Source: UBA7672 sp965279085
Lineage (GTDB): Bacteria; Pseudomonadota; Alphaproteobacteria; Caulobacterales; Hyphomonadaceae
DNA length: 64,000 nucleotides
Reading direction: 5' to 3'
NCBI GenBank assembly: GCA_965279085.1
Contig: OZ257149.1
Location: 2,046,001-2,110,000, forward strand
Shown: in pieces, positions 41,792 through 49,843 of the stretch
How positions within the stretch are numbered: the first letter of the stretch is position 1
How the letters are laid out: each line of letters starts with the position of its first letter
Made by a program: the position numbers and the translations under genes
The notes under the pieces: model-generated
The model's input: only the letters and a program-made list of their open reading frames with translations
Databases searched by the model: none
What the model was told of the DNA's origin: nothing

Positions 41792-43969
41792 CTAGAGATC
41801 ATTCAAGCGTGTCGGCGGCGAACCATCCTTCAGCCATTCGCCGCTCCCCACCACGCAAGTTCCGTCGTAGACTTGATGCGTACCAACAACCTGAATTTCG
41901 GATGCCTCGGCCTGGATAAAATAGGCAGCTGGGTTGATTGAGAAATAGAGGACCTGCCGGGTGTCGTAATACCCTTCCGCCACGATCGCGAGCGCAATGG
42001 AGTAGTTCCCTGGCGCTAGCGGGAACGGGTCAAACGCCAGGCTGATTGTCCCTTCCTTTTGACTCGCCTGATCAAAGACGAAATCGCGTTCGATCACCCG
42101 AAACACGTCGTGCACGCCATCGCGTTGAAACGCCAGCAAGACCTGCGCCCGCTCCTTCAGCTCCGGCCTTACGATCCGGTAGTCGATCTCAAAGCGTGCC
42201 GGTTCACCGACGTTCAGGGCGGGTGTCTCGCGTCCCTGATCGTCCATGACGCGAAACGCATCAACTCGAATATCGCCGGAGCCATAGACCCCCTTGGTGT
42301 TCACCGCGCTGTCAACCTGGCGCTCGCCATGCGTCAACTCGGCGACGAGTTCCGTAGTCCCTTCGCTATATAGAACCACCGCGACCTCTCCCGTCTGGTC
42401 GGCGGTGAACTCGAGCATGCGGCTTTCGACACCTGACGGGAAGCTGAAAGTCCGCAGCCATTGCCCCTCCCCGTTCAATGCGCCAACGCCGAGAGTGCCG
42501 GTCTGCACCGAAGCCGTGAGGGGCAGGAATAGGGTCTCTCCAGGCTGAAGCGCGATTGGTGGGGATTTCAAGAGATACAAGCCAACTCCGCCGGCCCACT
42601 CCAGGCTGAGTGTTGAATCTGCGAAGCTACGCTGAAACTCTGGCGACTGGACCTCCCAGGCGGCCCAATCACCGATCTCCTGATTTTTCGACGCCGACTC
42701 TTCAACGGTAGTGTCGCGATCACCTGGAACCCTGGCTTCATGACTGAACCAGCCCTGCGTTGAGGCTGGCAGCTCTCCCATCTCAAGGCGCCAATTTGCC
42801 GAGGTCAGCGAAACACGGAGCTGGGCAGCTTGAGCTGCATTGTAATCAACCGCCACCGTCAAACGCTCTGGCGCTAGACCTGACGCGTCGATGGGAACAT
42901 CGAAAATACCCGCAACCTTGTGGAAGGGGGAACCGAACGTTCGGATCGGTCGCGCAAGCCGGCCATCGACTACGCTTGGCTCCCCCCAGTTCGTGCCTTC
43001 CCGCTGAAGCTGACCTCCGTCGCGATTCTCGAACGCATCCTCTCCGAATCTCAGTGTTGCTGCAGGAACGCCATCGACCAGCAACGCGATCCGGGAGAAC
43101 CAGACTTCGCAGGGTGGGGGTTGGTTTTCCTTTGCGTGGATCTCAACAACCATACGCTCGCTGCGCGCTTGCTCGCCGCGATCGGCAGCGTATTTCAATG
43201 CCTTGAGGCGGAGTCGCCGCTCTTCCTGTTCGCGTATGGCATCCTCGTAGGCCCGAATGACCGTCGGAGGGTCCGCGTCGATCAGGATGCGACCGCGATC
43301 GATCCAGATCATTCGGTCGCATAGTGTTGCGGCGCTGTAGATGTCGTGAGTGACCAGAAGGAGGGTTGTCTCCTTCCCCTCGCACATTTCGCGAATCCGC
43401 TCGAAGCTCTTGCGCTGGAAGTAGGCGTCACCCACGCCGAGCACTTCATCGATGACCAGGAGGTCGGGCTTCAGCATTGTGGAAGCCGCGAACATCAGGC
43501 GCATGGCCATGCCGGTAGAGTATGTCTTCACAGGCTGATCGACATAGTCCTCAAGTTCGGCGAACGCGACGGCGTCCTCGATCATCTGCCTGGCACGCGC
43601 GCCGCTTACGCCCATGTTGGCCAGGTAGGCGTCGACATTCTTCCGACCCGTGAAATCGGGATGAAAGCCGGTTCCGATCTGCAGAAGAGCGCGCGTCTCG
43701 CCGCGAACATCCAGACGGCCTTCGCTCGGCTCGGTGACCCGCGTAATGAGCTTTAGGAGCGTAGACTTCCCAGCACCGTTTCGGCCGATGATCGCGACCT
43801 TTTCACCCCGCGCGATGTCGAAACTGACGTCGTTCAGCGCCCTGTGCAGTTTAACCCGGTCCGTCTTGCTCGGCAGGAGGCCGAAGACGTCCGCCAGGCG
43901 GTCTGAAGGGCTGGAGTGAAGACGATAGGTCTTCGACAAATTCCGCGCGCTGATGACGATATCACTCAT
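41792..43969 (-). CDS. wzt: Polysaccharide ABC exporter ATPase, Wzt-like with extended C-terminus
   Basis: A 725-residue protein, much longer than the usual 400-450. The ATPase covers residues 1-250: Walker A GRNGAGKS at 62-69, signature YSTGM at 150-154, Walker B LLVIDEV at 170-176, and THD at 207-209. Residues about 285-420 and 465-545 are two beta-rich modules. Residues about 560-690 resemble the Wzt C-terminal carbohydrate-binding domain (IRVDAFRVMDDQGRE...GEPARFEIDYRI...PGNYSIALAI). It powers export of a lipid-linked glycan and its C-terminus selects finished chains. The gene overlaps wzm by eight bases. Confidence 0.9.
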   Translation of the reverse strand: MSDIVISARNLSKTYRLHSSPSDRLADVFGLLPSKTDRVKLHRALNDVSFDIARGEKVAIIGRNGAGKSTLLKLITRVTEPSEGRLDVRGETRALLQIGTGFHPDFTGRKNVDAYLANMGVSGARARQMIEDAVAFAELEDYVDQPVKTYSTGMAMRLMFAASTMLKPDLLVIDEVLGVGDAYFQRKSFERIREMCEGKETTLLLVTHDIYSAATLCDRMIWIDRGRILIDADPPTVIRAYEDAIREQEERRLRLKALKYAADRGEQARSERMVVEIHAKENQPPPCEVWFSRIALLVDGVPAATLRFGEDAFENRDGGQLQREGTNWGEPSVVDGRLARPIRTFGSPFHKVAGIFDVPIDASGLAPERLTVAVDYNAAQAAQLRVSLTSANWRLEMGELPASTQGWFSHEARVPGDRDTTVEESASKNQEIGDWAAWEVQSPEFQRSFADSTLSLEWAGGVGLYLLKSPPIALQPGETLFLPLTASVQTGTLGVGALNGEGQWLRTFSFPSGVESRMLEFTADQTGEVAVVLYSEGTTELVAELTHGERQVDSAVNTKGVYGSGDIRVDAFRVMDDQGRETPALNVGEPARFEIDYRIVRPELKERAQVLLAFQRDGVHDVFRVIERDFVFDQASQKEGTISLAFDPFPLAPGNYSIALAIVAEGYYDTRQVLYFSINPAAYFIQAEASEIQVVGTHQVYDGTCVVGSGEWLKDGSPPTRLNDL

Positions 43970-44780
43970 AATCGACGATCGCGGTCTTGAAGCGACGGAA
44001 GAAAGCGGCGCCCGCCCAGAAGGTCACGAAGGCGATTCCGGCGAATGCAAGGATCATGTGGGGCTTGATCTCATTGCTCGCCATCAGCGCCGATCGGAAC
44101 ATCTCGATCATGTAGGCGACCGGGTTCGCCAGCGTCACGGCCTCCAGCCCGGGAGGGATCATGCCTGCCGTGAACGCGACGGGCGAGACGAACATGAGAA
44201 GGAGCAGCAGTGTTCCGATGATGTGCGCGAGATCCGGGATGAGGACGCCCAACGCCGAAAAGAACATCGCAAGCCCTGCGAGAAACACCAGCTGCAGGCC
44301 TATCGCCAGGGGAAGCATCCAGAGCACCTTGAGTGTGAGTTCGCCTTGGATCGCGGCGAGGATCAGGACCGCCACCAGCCCGAACACCTGGGTGATGAGA
44401 GCAACCATCACCACGCGAAGCGGAATGAGGTCGATCGGCATCACTACATTCTTGATCAGATGCATGTTTTGTTTGAGGGCGACCGTTCCCGCATTCATGG
44501 TTTCAGTGAAGCACATGTAGGGAACGAGGCCGGCGAAGATCATCACGGCGTATCCGAGACCGGCGTATTGCGGGAGCCGGACCTGGAAGACCACGAGAAA
44601 CAGAAAGAGATAGACGCCAAGAAACAGAAGCGGGTTGAGTGCGGTCCAGAACAGGCCAAGGGCTGAGCCTGCATACCTGCGCTGAAACTCCACCCGCGAG
44701 GTCGCTGTGAGAAGGCTCCAATGCCGGACAACCATGCCCGACAGCGACAGGAAGGCGGGCAGCCGCGCAGACTTGCTCAT
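43962..44780 (-). CDS. wzm: Polysaccharide ABC exporter permease, Wzm-like
   Basis: A 272-residue ABC-2 type permease with six helices. It has the N-terminal RHWSLLTATSRVEFQRRYAGSALGLFW coupling region (the segment near 18-44) and ends in an FRRFKTAIVDYE tail. It forms the channel for the lipid-linked polymer together with Wzt in the inner membrane. The gene overlaps the upstream lyase gene by four bases and wzt by eight, giving tight coupling of lyase, permease and ATPase. Confidence 0.92.
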   Translation of the reverse strand: MSKSARLPAFLSLSGMVVRHWSLLTATSRVEFQRRYAGSALGLFWTALNPLLFLGVYLFLFLVVFQVRLPQYAGLGYAVMIFAGLVPYMCFTETMNAGTVALKQNMHLIKNVVMPIDLIPLRVVMVALITQVFGLVAVLILAAIQGELTLKVLWMLPLAIGLQLVFLAGLAMFFSALGVLIPDLAHIIGTLLLLLMFVSPVAFTAGMIPPGLEAVTLANPVAYMIEMFRSALMASNEIKPHMILAFAGIAFVTFWAGAAFFRRFKTAIVDYE

Positions 44781-46732
44781 ACCGGGATGAACCTAAACTC
44801 CGTTTCGAACCGCCCTCCGAGATCGGTCCGCAGATGGAGTTCAATAGCCTCACACCCGACGCGAGCGCCATAGGACGGCGAGTACCACGCCGGCACAATC
44901 CGGGCGTCGAGGCGCTCGTCGTAGTGGAAATCGACGGCGACGCCGCGTGATGCGATCCGGATACGGCCCTTCTCCGCGGTGAAGAACTGAACCCCTGGAG
45001 CTCCATGAAATCTCCAGTCGAGGCCGTGAACACCGTTGCCGGAGAGAACGTCGACGATCTTCAGTTTCCCGTTCTGCTTGTCGAAGGTGAATGCGCGCTC
45101 GTGGGAGACCGGCTCGGGAAATCGCTCATATCCGCTGTGGCGACCGGTGTAGCGAACCAGCCCCTCGGTTTCCGAAAATGCGACGTGAACCGGATTGGCT
45201 TTTTCGAACAGGCGGAAGATCCATTCCGGATTCATCTCGTTCTGTTCTTCGCCATCGATGGTCACGGTGTTGTGGTATTTCGTGCTCCGGAACAGGTTCC
45301 TCGCCCCGAAGTCGGACGTGTATACGTACGAACCCGGATCGACTAGCAGCGGCGCCCGGGCAACCATGTATTCAAAGCCCAAGAGCTCGTTGTGCTTGTG
45401 GTTGCCAAAGCCTTTGGTGCCGACAATGCCGTTGGTCACCACGAGGAAATTGCCGTCATGGCGAGCTACCGCATGCCCGATATCGGGAAAGAGCTTGACG
45501 AGATCGGGCGGCGCAAATTCGTGCGCTGCCTGGGCGGGGTCAAAACCCCACCATGTCGCCTCCCACGGGCCGACGTCGCTTGTGGCCTTCGCGAGATCGG
45601 AGCACTTGAGCATCAAAGCGGCTGGCGCGAAGAGGTGACGCGTGTCCTGACGGTTCCAGTAGCCGTACTCGGCGAAGATCTGGCAGCGCCCGTCGTCGGC
45701 ATCGCCAATCACCGGCGAAAGGCCATCGGGCCGAACCATTCCGGCTGCGTAAGCGACCATATCCCCTAGCCTGCGGTGATAGTCCTCGCTTAGCGGCCTG
45801 TTCTGAACCTGCGCCAGACGGCCCGAAGACATGAACATCTCGGTCACAAGGCGGTGGTAGTGGAGCCCGCTTTCGAAGTCGGCGCCATCGCCGCAGACTT
45901 GAACGACAATCTCGCGCTCCAGCGCATCCCGGCAGAAGGCGTCCCACTCCGCCGCATCGGGCATACCCGCAAGCTCCGCGCTCGCGAAATGAAGACCGAT
46001 AACATTGGCAAGGAAATGATTACTCGTGACTTCGTAGTGGTTCTCGAGGTTCGCGAATATGAATCGCGCCTGATCGAACAGGTATTCGTATGCGCGGGCC
46101 CAGAAGCGGTCTGACAAATCCTTGCAGGTCTGCAGAAGGGCGAAGGCGTGACACCAGCTGACGACGCGGATGCCCACATCCATCGTGCAGGTCCAGTTGA
46201 CCCCAATCCCGACCGGATGCGCCTCGATGAAGTCGTTCAGCTGATTCTCAAACTCGCGGGCAAACTTCGCCTCGCCATGGACAGCCCAGCCCTGGGCAAG
46301 CGTTACCCAGTGCTGGCAGCGCGCCAGCTCCCAGGGATGTTTCACGTCCGCATTGGCGGGACGCATCTCATAAAGCTTCCATTCCTTGTAGGGAACGTCG
46401 CGCCGGAAGTGCAGATCACGCACAGGATCCGCGTACCAATCGATTGGCCGGTACCCCGAAGGCAGGACGGGCCGTTCACGATCGACGCTGGAAAAAGGGC
46501 CCGATCCCAAGAGATCGAACTCGTGTCTCAGTATTCGCTCGCACTCGGAACTAAGGCGGTTGGTGCGCTGTGAATCACGCGCCTTCAGGGCCGGAACAAA
46601 CGGCAAGGCAAGCTCGATCGCCTGGCGCGGCGCGGCTCTGCGGCGGCCCAGCCATTCGCCGAAGTTTACACCCTTGCGCGCCAGTCCTTCGGAATGCTGT
46701 TCCTGAGCGAGCTCTTGCATTTCAGATTTCAC
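44777..46732 (-). CDS. Heparinase II/III family polysaccharide lyase-like protein, copy 1
   Basis: A 651-residue protein with an N-terminal alpha/alpha toroid (GSGPF, PADWYAD-like IDWYADPVRDLHF, ARCQHWVTLAQGW, GVNWTCTMDVGIRV near 178-191, NHFLANVIGLHFA) and a C-terminal beta-sandwich with the catalytic-type block GFGNHKHNELLGFEY and DPGSYVYTSDF. The family cleaves uronic-acid polymers by beta-elimination. No signal peptide is seen, so it may act on cytosolic chains or be a non-catalytic assembly factor. The start is GTG (46732), or ATG four codons later. Copy 2 is at 55100-57166. Confidence 0.85.
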   Translation of the reverse strand: MKSEMQELAQEQHSEGLARKGVNFGEWLGRRRAAPRQAIELALPFVPALKARDSQRTNRLSSECERILRHEFDLLGSGPFSSVDRERPVLPSGYRPIDWYADPVRDLHFRRDVPYKEWKLYEMRPANADVKHPWELARCQHWVTLAQGWAVHGEAKFAREFENQLNDFIEAHPVGIGVNWTCTMDVGIRVVSWCHAFALLQTCKDLSDRFWARAYEYLFDQARFIFANLENHYEVTSNHFLANVIGLHFASAELAGMPDAAEWDAFCRDALEREIVVQVCGDGADFESGLHYHRLVTEMFMSSGRLAQVQNRPLSEDYHRRLGDMVAYAAGMVRPDGLSPVIGDADDGRCQIFAEYGYWNRQDTRHLFAPAALMLKCSDLAKATSDVGPWEATWWGFDPAQAAHEFAPPDLVKLFPDIGHAVARHDGNFLVVTNGIVGTKGFGNHKHNELLGFEYMVARAPLLVDPGSYVYTSDFGARNLFRSTKYHNTVTIDGEEQNEMNPEWIFRLFEKANPVHVAFSETEGLVRYTGRHSGYERFPEPVSHERAFTFDKQNGKLKIVDVLSGNGVHGLDWRFHGAPGVQFFTAEKGRIRIASRGVAVDFHYDERLDARIVPAWYSPSYGARVGCEAIELHLRTDLGGRFETEFRFIPV

Positions 46733-46796
46733 TATACCGCTTCGAACCGGCGCGCTGCGCCTTCAGAATTCCGGAATTGCGATTCACAAAGCTCGA

Positions 46797-47663
46797 CTAG
46801 TGGGTGCGCTTAGGCTTGTGCGCCTTGATGATGAGATTCCAGCCCATCATCCGCCCCAGCAGATCAAGCGGCACCCACTTCAGCGACTTTGGAACTTCCT
46901 CGGAGATCAGCTGGCGCTTGTGAACGCTAACCCGCTCAAAGGACGAGAACATGCTGCGCAACCGACGCTCAGTATAGACTTTCACAAGCGGCCGGCTGTC
47001 GTGTGACGTCAGCTCGACGCTGCCCGACATGATCCAGCCGATCGAGTTTGCTTCGAGATTGCCCCGAGCGAGCCCCAGACGTCCGACGAGCTCTCTCCAG
47101 TAGTGAAGCGAGTTTTCGGCATAGACCATGATGATGGCCTTGCCGCCCGGCTTGAGCACGCGGCGCATTTCGGCAATCACACTGTTCGTGTTGGGCGTGT
47201 GGTGGATGACGCCGTTCGAGAACACGACATCGAACGTGTTGTCGTCAAACGGCATGCGCTCGCCATCGCCATGGATGAACTCGCCCTTGAGGCCGCGAAG
47301 TTCGAAGTTCCGCTTGGCATGGGCAAGGTGTCCGGACGACAGATCGTAGTCCGTCGTCAGCGCGCCGTTTCGCGCGAATTGAGCAAGATCTGTTCCCATG
47401 CCGCCGCCGACCTCAAGCACCTTCTTCCCGGCGTGCTTGTCGAACTCATAGAGCGCATGCTTCCAGGGGGCGTACTTTCCATAGCGGTACTGCTCCACCT
47501 CCAGATACCACTGCAGCGTGTCCGGCTCGGCGGCTTTGACGTACTGACTGCCGCACGCATCGCGATCCCATTGACGCTGGACTTCGTCCTTGTAGGCATC
47601 GCCTGTTTCGAGCGCCTGCACCAAAGCGTCTTTCGGCAGTGTTTTCGTCGCCAAGGCTGTCAT
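46797..47663 (-). CDS. Class I SAM-dependent methyltransferase
   Basis: A 288-residue protein. The SAM site VLEVGGGMGTDLAQF is near 77-91, followed by FIHGDGERMPFDDNTFDVVFSNGVIHHTPN (the FDVVFSNGVIHH part is diagnostic) and LKPGGKAIIMVYAENS. Similar enzymes methylate sugars or lipid-linked intermediates in surface-glycan loci. The C-terminal third is unassigned. The gene lies between the GT4 and lyase genes, 50 and 64 bases from them, on one presumed transcript. AGGAACGGA precedes the ATG. Confidence 0.82.
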   Translation of the reverse strand: MTALATKTLPKDALVQALETGDAYKDEVQRQWDRDACGSQYVKAAEPDTLQWYLEVEQYRYGKYAPWKHALYEFDKHAGKKVLEVGGGMGTDLAQFARNGALTTDYDLSSGHLAHAKRNFELRGLKGEFIHGDGERMPFDDNTFDVVFSNGVIHHTPNTNSVIAEMRRVLKPGGKAIIMVYAENSLHYWRELVGRLGLARGNLEANSIGWIMSGSVELTSHDSRPLVKVYTERRLRSMFSSFERVSVHKRQLISEEVPKSLKWVPLDLLGRMMGWNLIIKAHKPKRTH

Positions 47664-47713
47664 GTCGTCCGTTCCTGCAAGCGTCGTGGTTTAGCGCGCC
47701 AGAGCCTTTGAAG

Positions 47714-49843
47714 CTAGCTCTTGGCCTGCATGTCCGCAGCCATGCCGCCCAGGGGGCGTCCGGCCGCAAACGCCCACAGGTCAGTAACGTGCTGATCCCA
47801 AGTATAGTACTTCCGGGCCGCTTCCCGCGCGTTTGTTCCAAGTTGCTTGGAAAGTTGCGGGTTCCGAACGAGGAGGCTTACCCCCTCCGCAAATGAGGCC
47901 ACATCCCCGGGTTTGCACAAGACGGCGCGCGCATCGTTCACGGGCGCCTTGGGATCGTGATTGCCTGGGATCGCCGGACGGAGCACCGCGCCGATCTGCT
48001 CCAGATCGGAGGCCACGATGCCGGCCCCGACAGCCATGTACTCGAACAGCTTGGTGGGCGAACCGAAGAACTTGGCGTCCACCATATGGGTCGAGTGCGG
48101 CGAAACCAGAATGTCGCAGACCTTGAGCAGACGCGCGCCTTCCCGCTGAGGGACGCGTCCCTTGTCGATGATGCGGGATGCGAGGTTGTTGCTGTCTATC
48201 GCGTCCTTCACCAGATGCTTGTGCGTACCATCGCCGATCAGCAGGAACTTGGCGGCCGGATTGTTCGAGCAGATCTGCGGCAACGCCTGTGCAAGCACAT
48301 CCAGGCCATGCCAGCCGCCAAACGTTCCGATGAACCCGATCACGCGATCGCTGGGAAGGAGGCCGAGTTCGCCCCGCATCTCGGTGATCTCGGATTCCGT
48401 CCCAGGCTTGTAGGCGTCGAGATCAACAGCGTTCGGATTGACCAAGATCTTGGAACGGGGAATGCCGCGAGCCGTGAGGTCAGCAGCTACGTTCTCAGAC
48501 ACGACGCTGATGACGCTCGCCTGCTCGAACGCGAGCATCTCAGCCTCGATGTAGAGCGCCTCAAGCGGGGACGTTTTCCCCTGGAAGCTCTTCATCATGG
48601 ACAACTCGGATCCGTTGTACTCAGCGATGTAGGGAATGCCGAGCTCCTGACAGACCTTCGCGCAGACATAGCTTGCCGGAACCAGGCGCTCGAATACGAA
48701 ATCAGGCCGCATGGCGCCGAGCGCGAGACGAAGCATGTCGTAGTAGAAGCGGTTGGCGTCGATCAGGTTCTCTTCGTTCCCTTCTGCGCGGGGTGCGCGA
48801 ATGATCTCCTGCCGCACACCGAGCGTGTCGAGGGTGGGGAACCGGTTCGCAACAATGGCCACAAAATTCTCGCAGCTCTTCGCAAGGGCGCGGCATTGAT
48901 AGACCGTATGACCATAGCTTCCGCCGGTGACCAGTGGCGCCCAGAAATCGAGGCGCACATAGGCGCCGTTCTTGAGCTTTGCCGCCGGATCTGATCCAAA
49001 CGCGATCCGATGGCTCTTCGAGCTTTTGCGGAGCGTGCGGCATTCAGCGACGGCTTCGTCCTGCGTCAGCTTGGGGCTGTATTCAAGCCCGCGCGCCAGC
49101 GCCTCCATGGCTTCGGCCTGACCTTCGATACGTGAGAGAACTGGCGCAAGCCCGGAAAAATGTCCCGCAACGCCGCGAAGGTGCTCCTCGATCTGGCCGA
49201 TGGTCGCTGTAATGCCTGTCGCATCCCCTGCCCCGGCGACGGCGCCGAGGTGCGCACGACCTTGCTGGACCAGACCCATCCCGGTTGAGCTTATCCACTC
49301 GATGCCTGACGCCAGATGCGCCTGCGCGGATTTGGTCTCGCTCGACATCTGCCCGGCCTGCGCCGTGATTTCTTCGGCCGTGACATGCCGGCGCGCGACC
49401 TCTGCCGCAGCGACCGGATCAGCCGGCTTGGCCGGAACGCGCTTGTCCTTCATCTTGCGCATGCGAGCGTATAATTTCTGGGACAGCCAGAGCTTTCGGA
49501 ACGATCGAAGCCTTTCGTAATCGATGACTTCGACCGCCTCCTCGTGAGGCCAGAAGTAATAGGCCTTCAAACCCCGAGCGAGCGCGCGCTTCCCCGCGTC
49601 AATGAGGACGTTCCCCGGCACGCCGGTGTGAACCACAAGGACGATCCCCTCAGGTGTGGTCTTGCGAACTTCCTCATCGAAAGTTCCACCCGGCTGAAGC
49701 TGTAGCGTCTGCTGGGGGCGGTAGTGATGCCGCTCCGTGAACTGCATGAAGCGCTCGTCGCGGATCGTCGCGCCGGCGCCCGTGGCAAGGTCCCAGACGA
49801 CGTAGGCGGGCTTGGGCTCAGTCTGCGTCATTGACCCGCTCAT
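47714..49843 (-). CDS. GT4 glycosyltransferase with long N-terminal extension
   Basis: A 709-residue protein. The C-terminal 420 residues are a GT-B enzyme: GGSYGHTVYQCRAL near 300, IAEYNGSEL, VNPNAVDLDAYKPG, IGFIGTFGGWHGLDVLAQAL and FGSPTKLFEYMAVGAGIVASDLEQ with the donor-binding glutamate. The first 130 residues form an unassigned alpha/beta domain, and residues about 130-270 are helical. The catalytic part resembles the GT4 at 59261-60883. It transfers a sugar from a nucleotide donor in the cytosol. Its start overlaps the oxidoreductase gene by 26 bases. Confidence 0.85.
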   Translation of the reverse strand: MSGSMTQTEPKPAYVVWDLATGAGATIRDERFMQFTERHHYRPQQTLQLQPGGTFDEEVRKTTPEGIVLVVHTGVPGNVLIDAGKRALARGLKAYYFWPHEEAVEVIDYERLRSFRKLWLSQKLYARMRKMKDKRVPAKPADPVAAAEVARRHVTAEEITAQAGQMSSETKSAQAHLASGIEWISSTGMGLVQQGRAHLGAVAGAGDATGITATIGQIEEHLRGVAGHFSGLAPVLSRIEGQAEAMEALARGLEYSPKLTQDEAVAECRTLRKSSKSHRIAFGSDPAAKLKNGAYVRLDFWAPLVTGGSYGHTVYQCRALAKSCENFVAIVANRFPTLDTLGVRQEIIRAPRAEGNEENLIDANRFYYDMLRLALGAMRPDFVFERLVPASYVCAKVCQELGIPYIAEYNGSELSMMKSFQGKTSPLEALYIEAEMLAFEQASVISVVSENVAADLTARGIPRSKILVNPNAVDLDAYKPGTESEITEMRGELGLLPSDRVIGFIGTFGGWHGLDVLAQALPQICSNNPAAKFLLIGDGTHKHLVKDAIDSNNLASRIIDKGRVPQREGARLLKVCDILVSPHSTHMVDAKFFGSPTKLFEYMAVGAGIVASDLEQIGAVLRPAIPGNHDPKAPVNDARAVLCKPGDVASFAEGVSLLVRNPQLSKQLGTNAREAARKYYTWDQHVTDLWAFAAGRPLGGMAADMQAKS

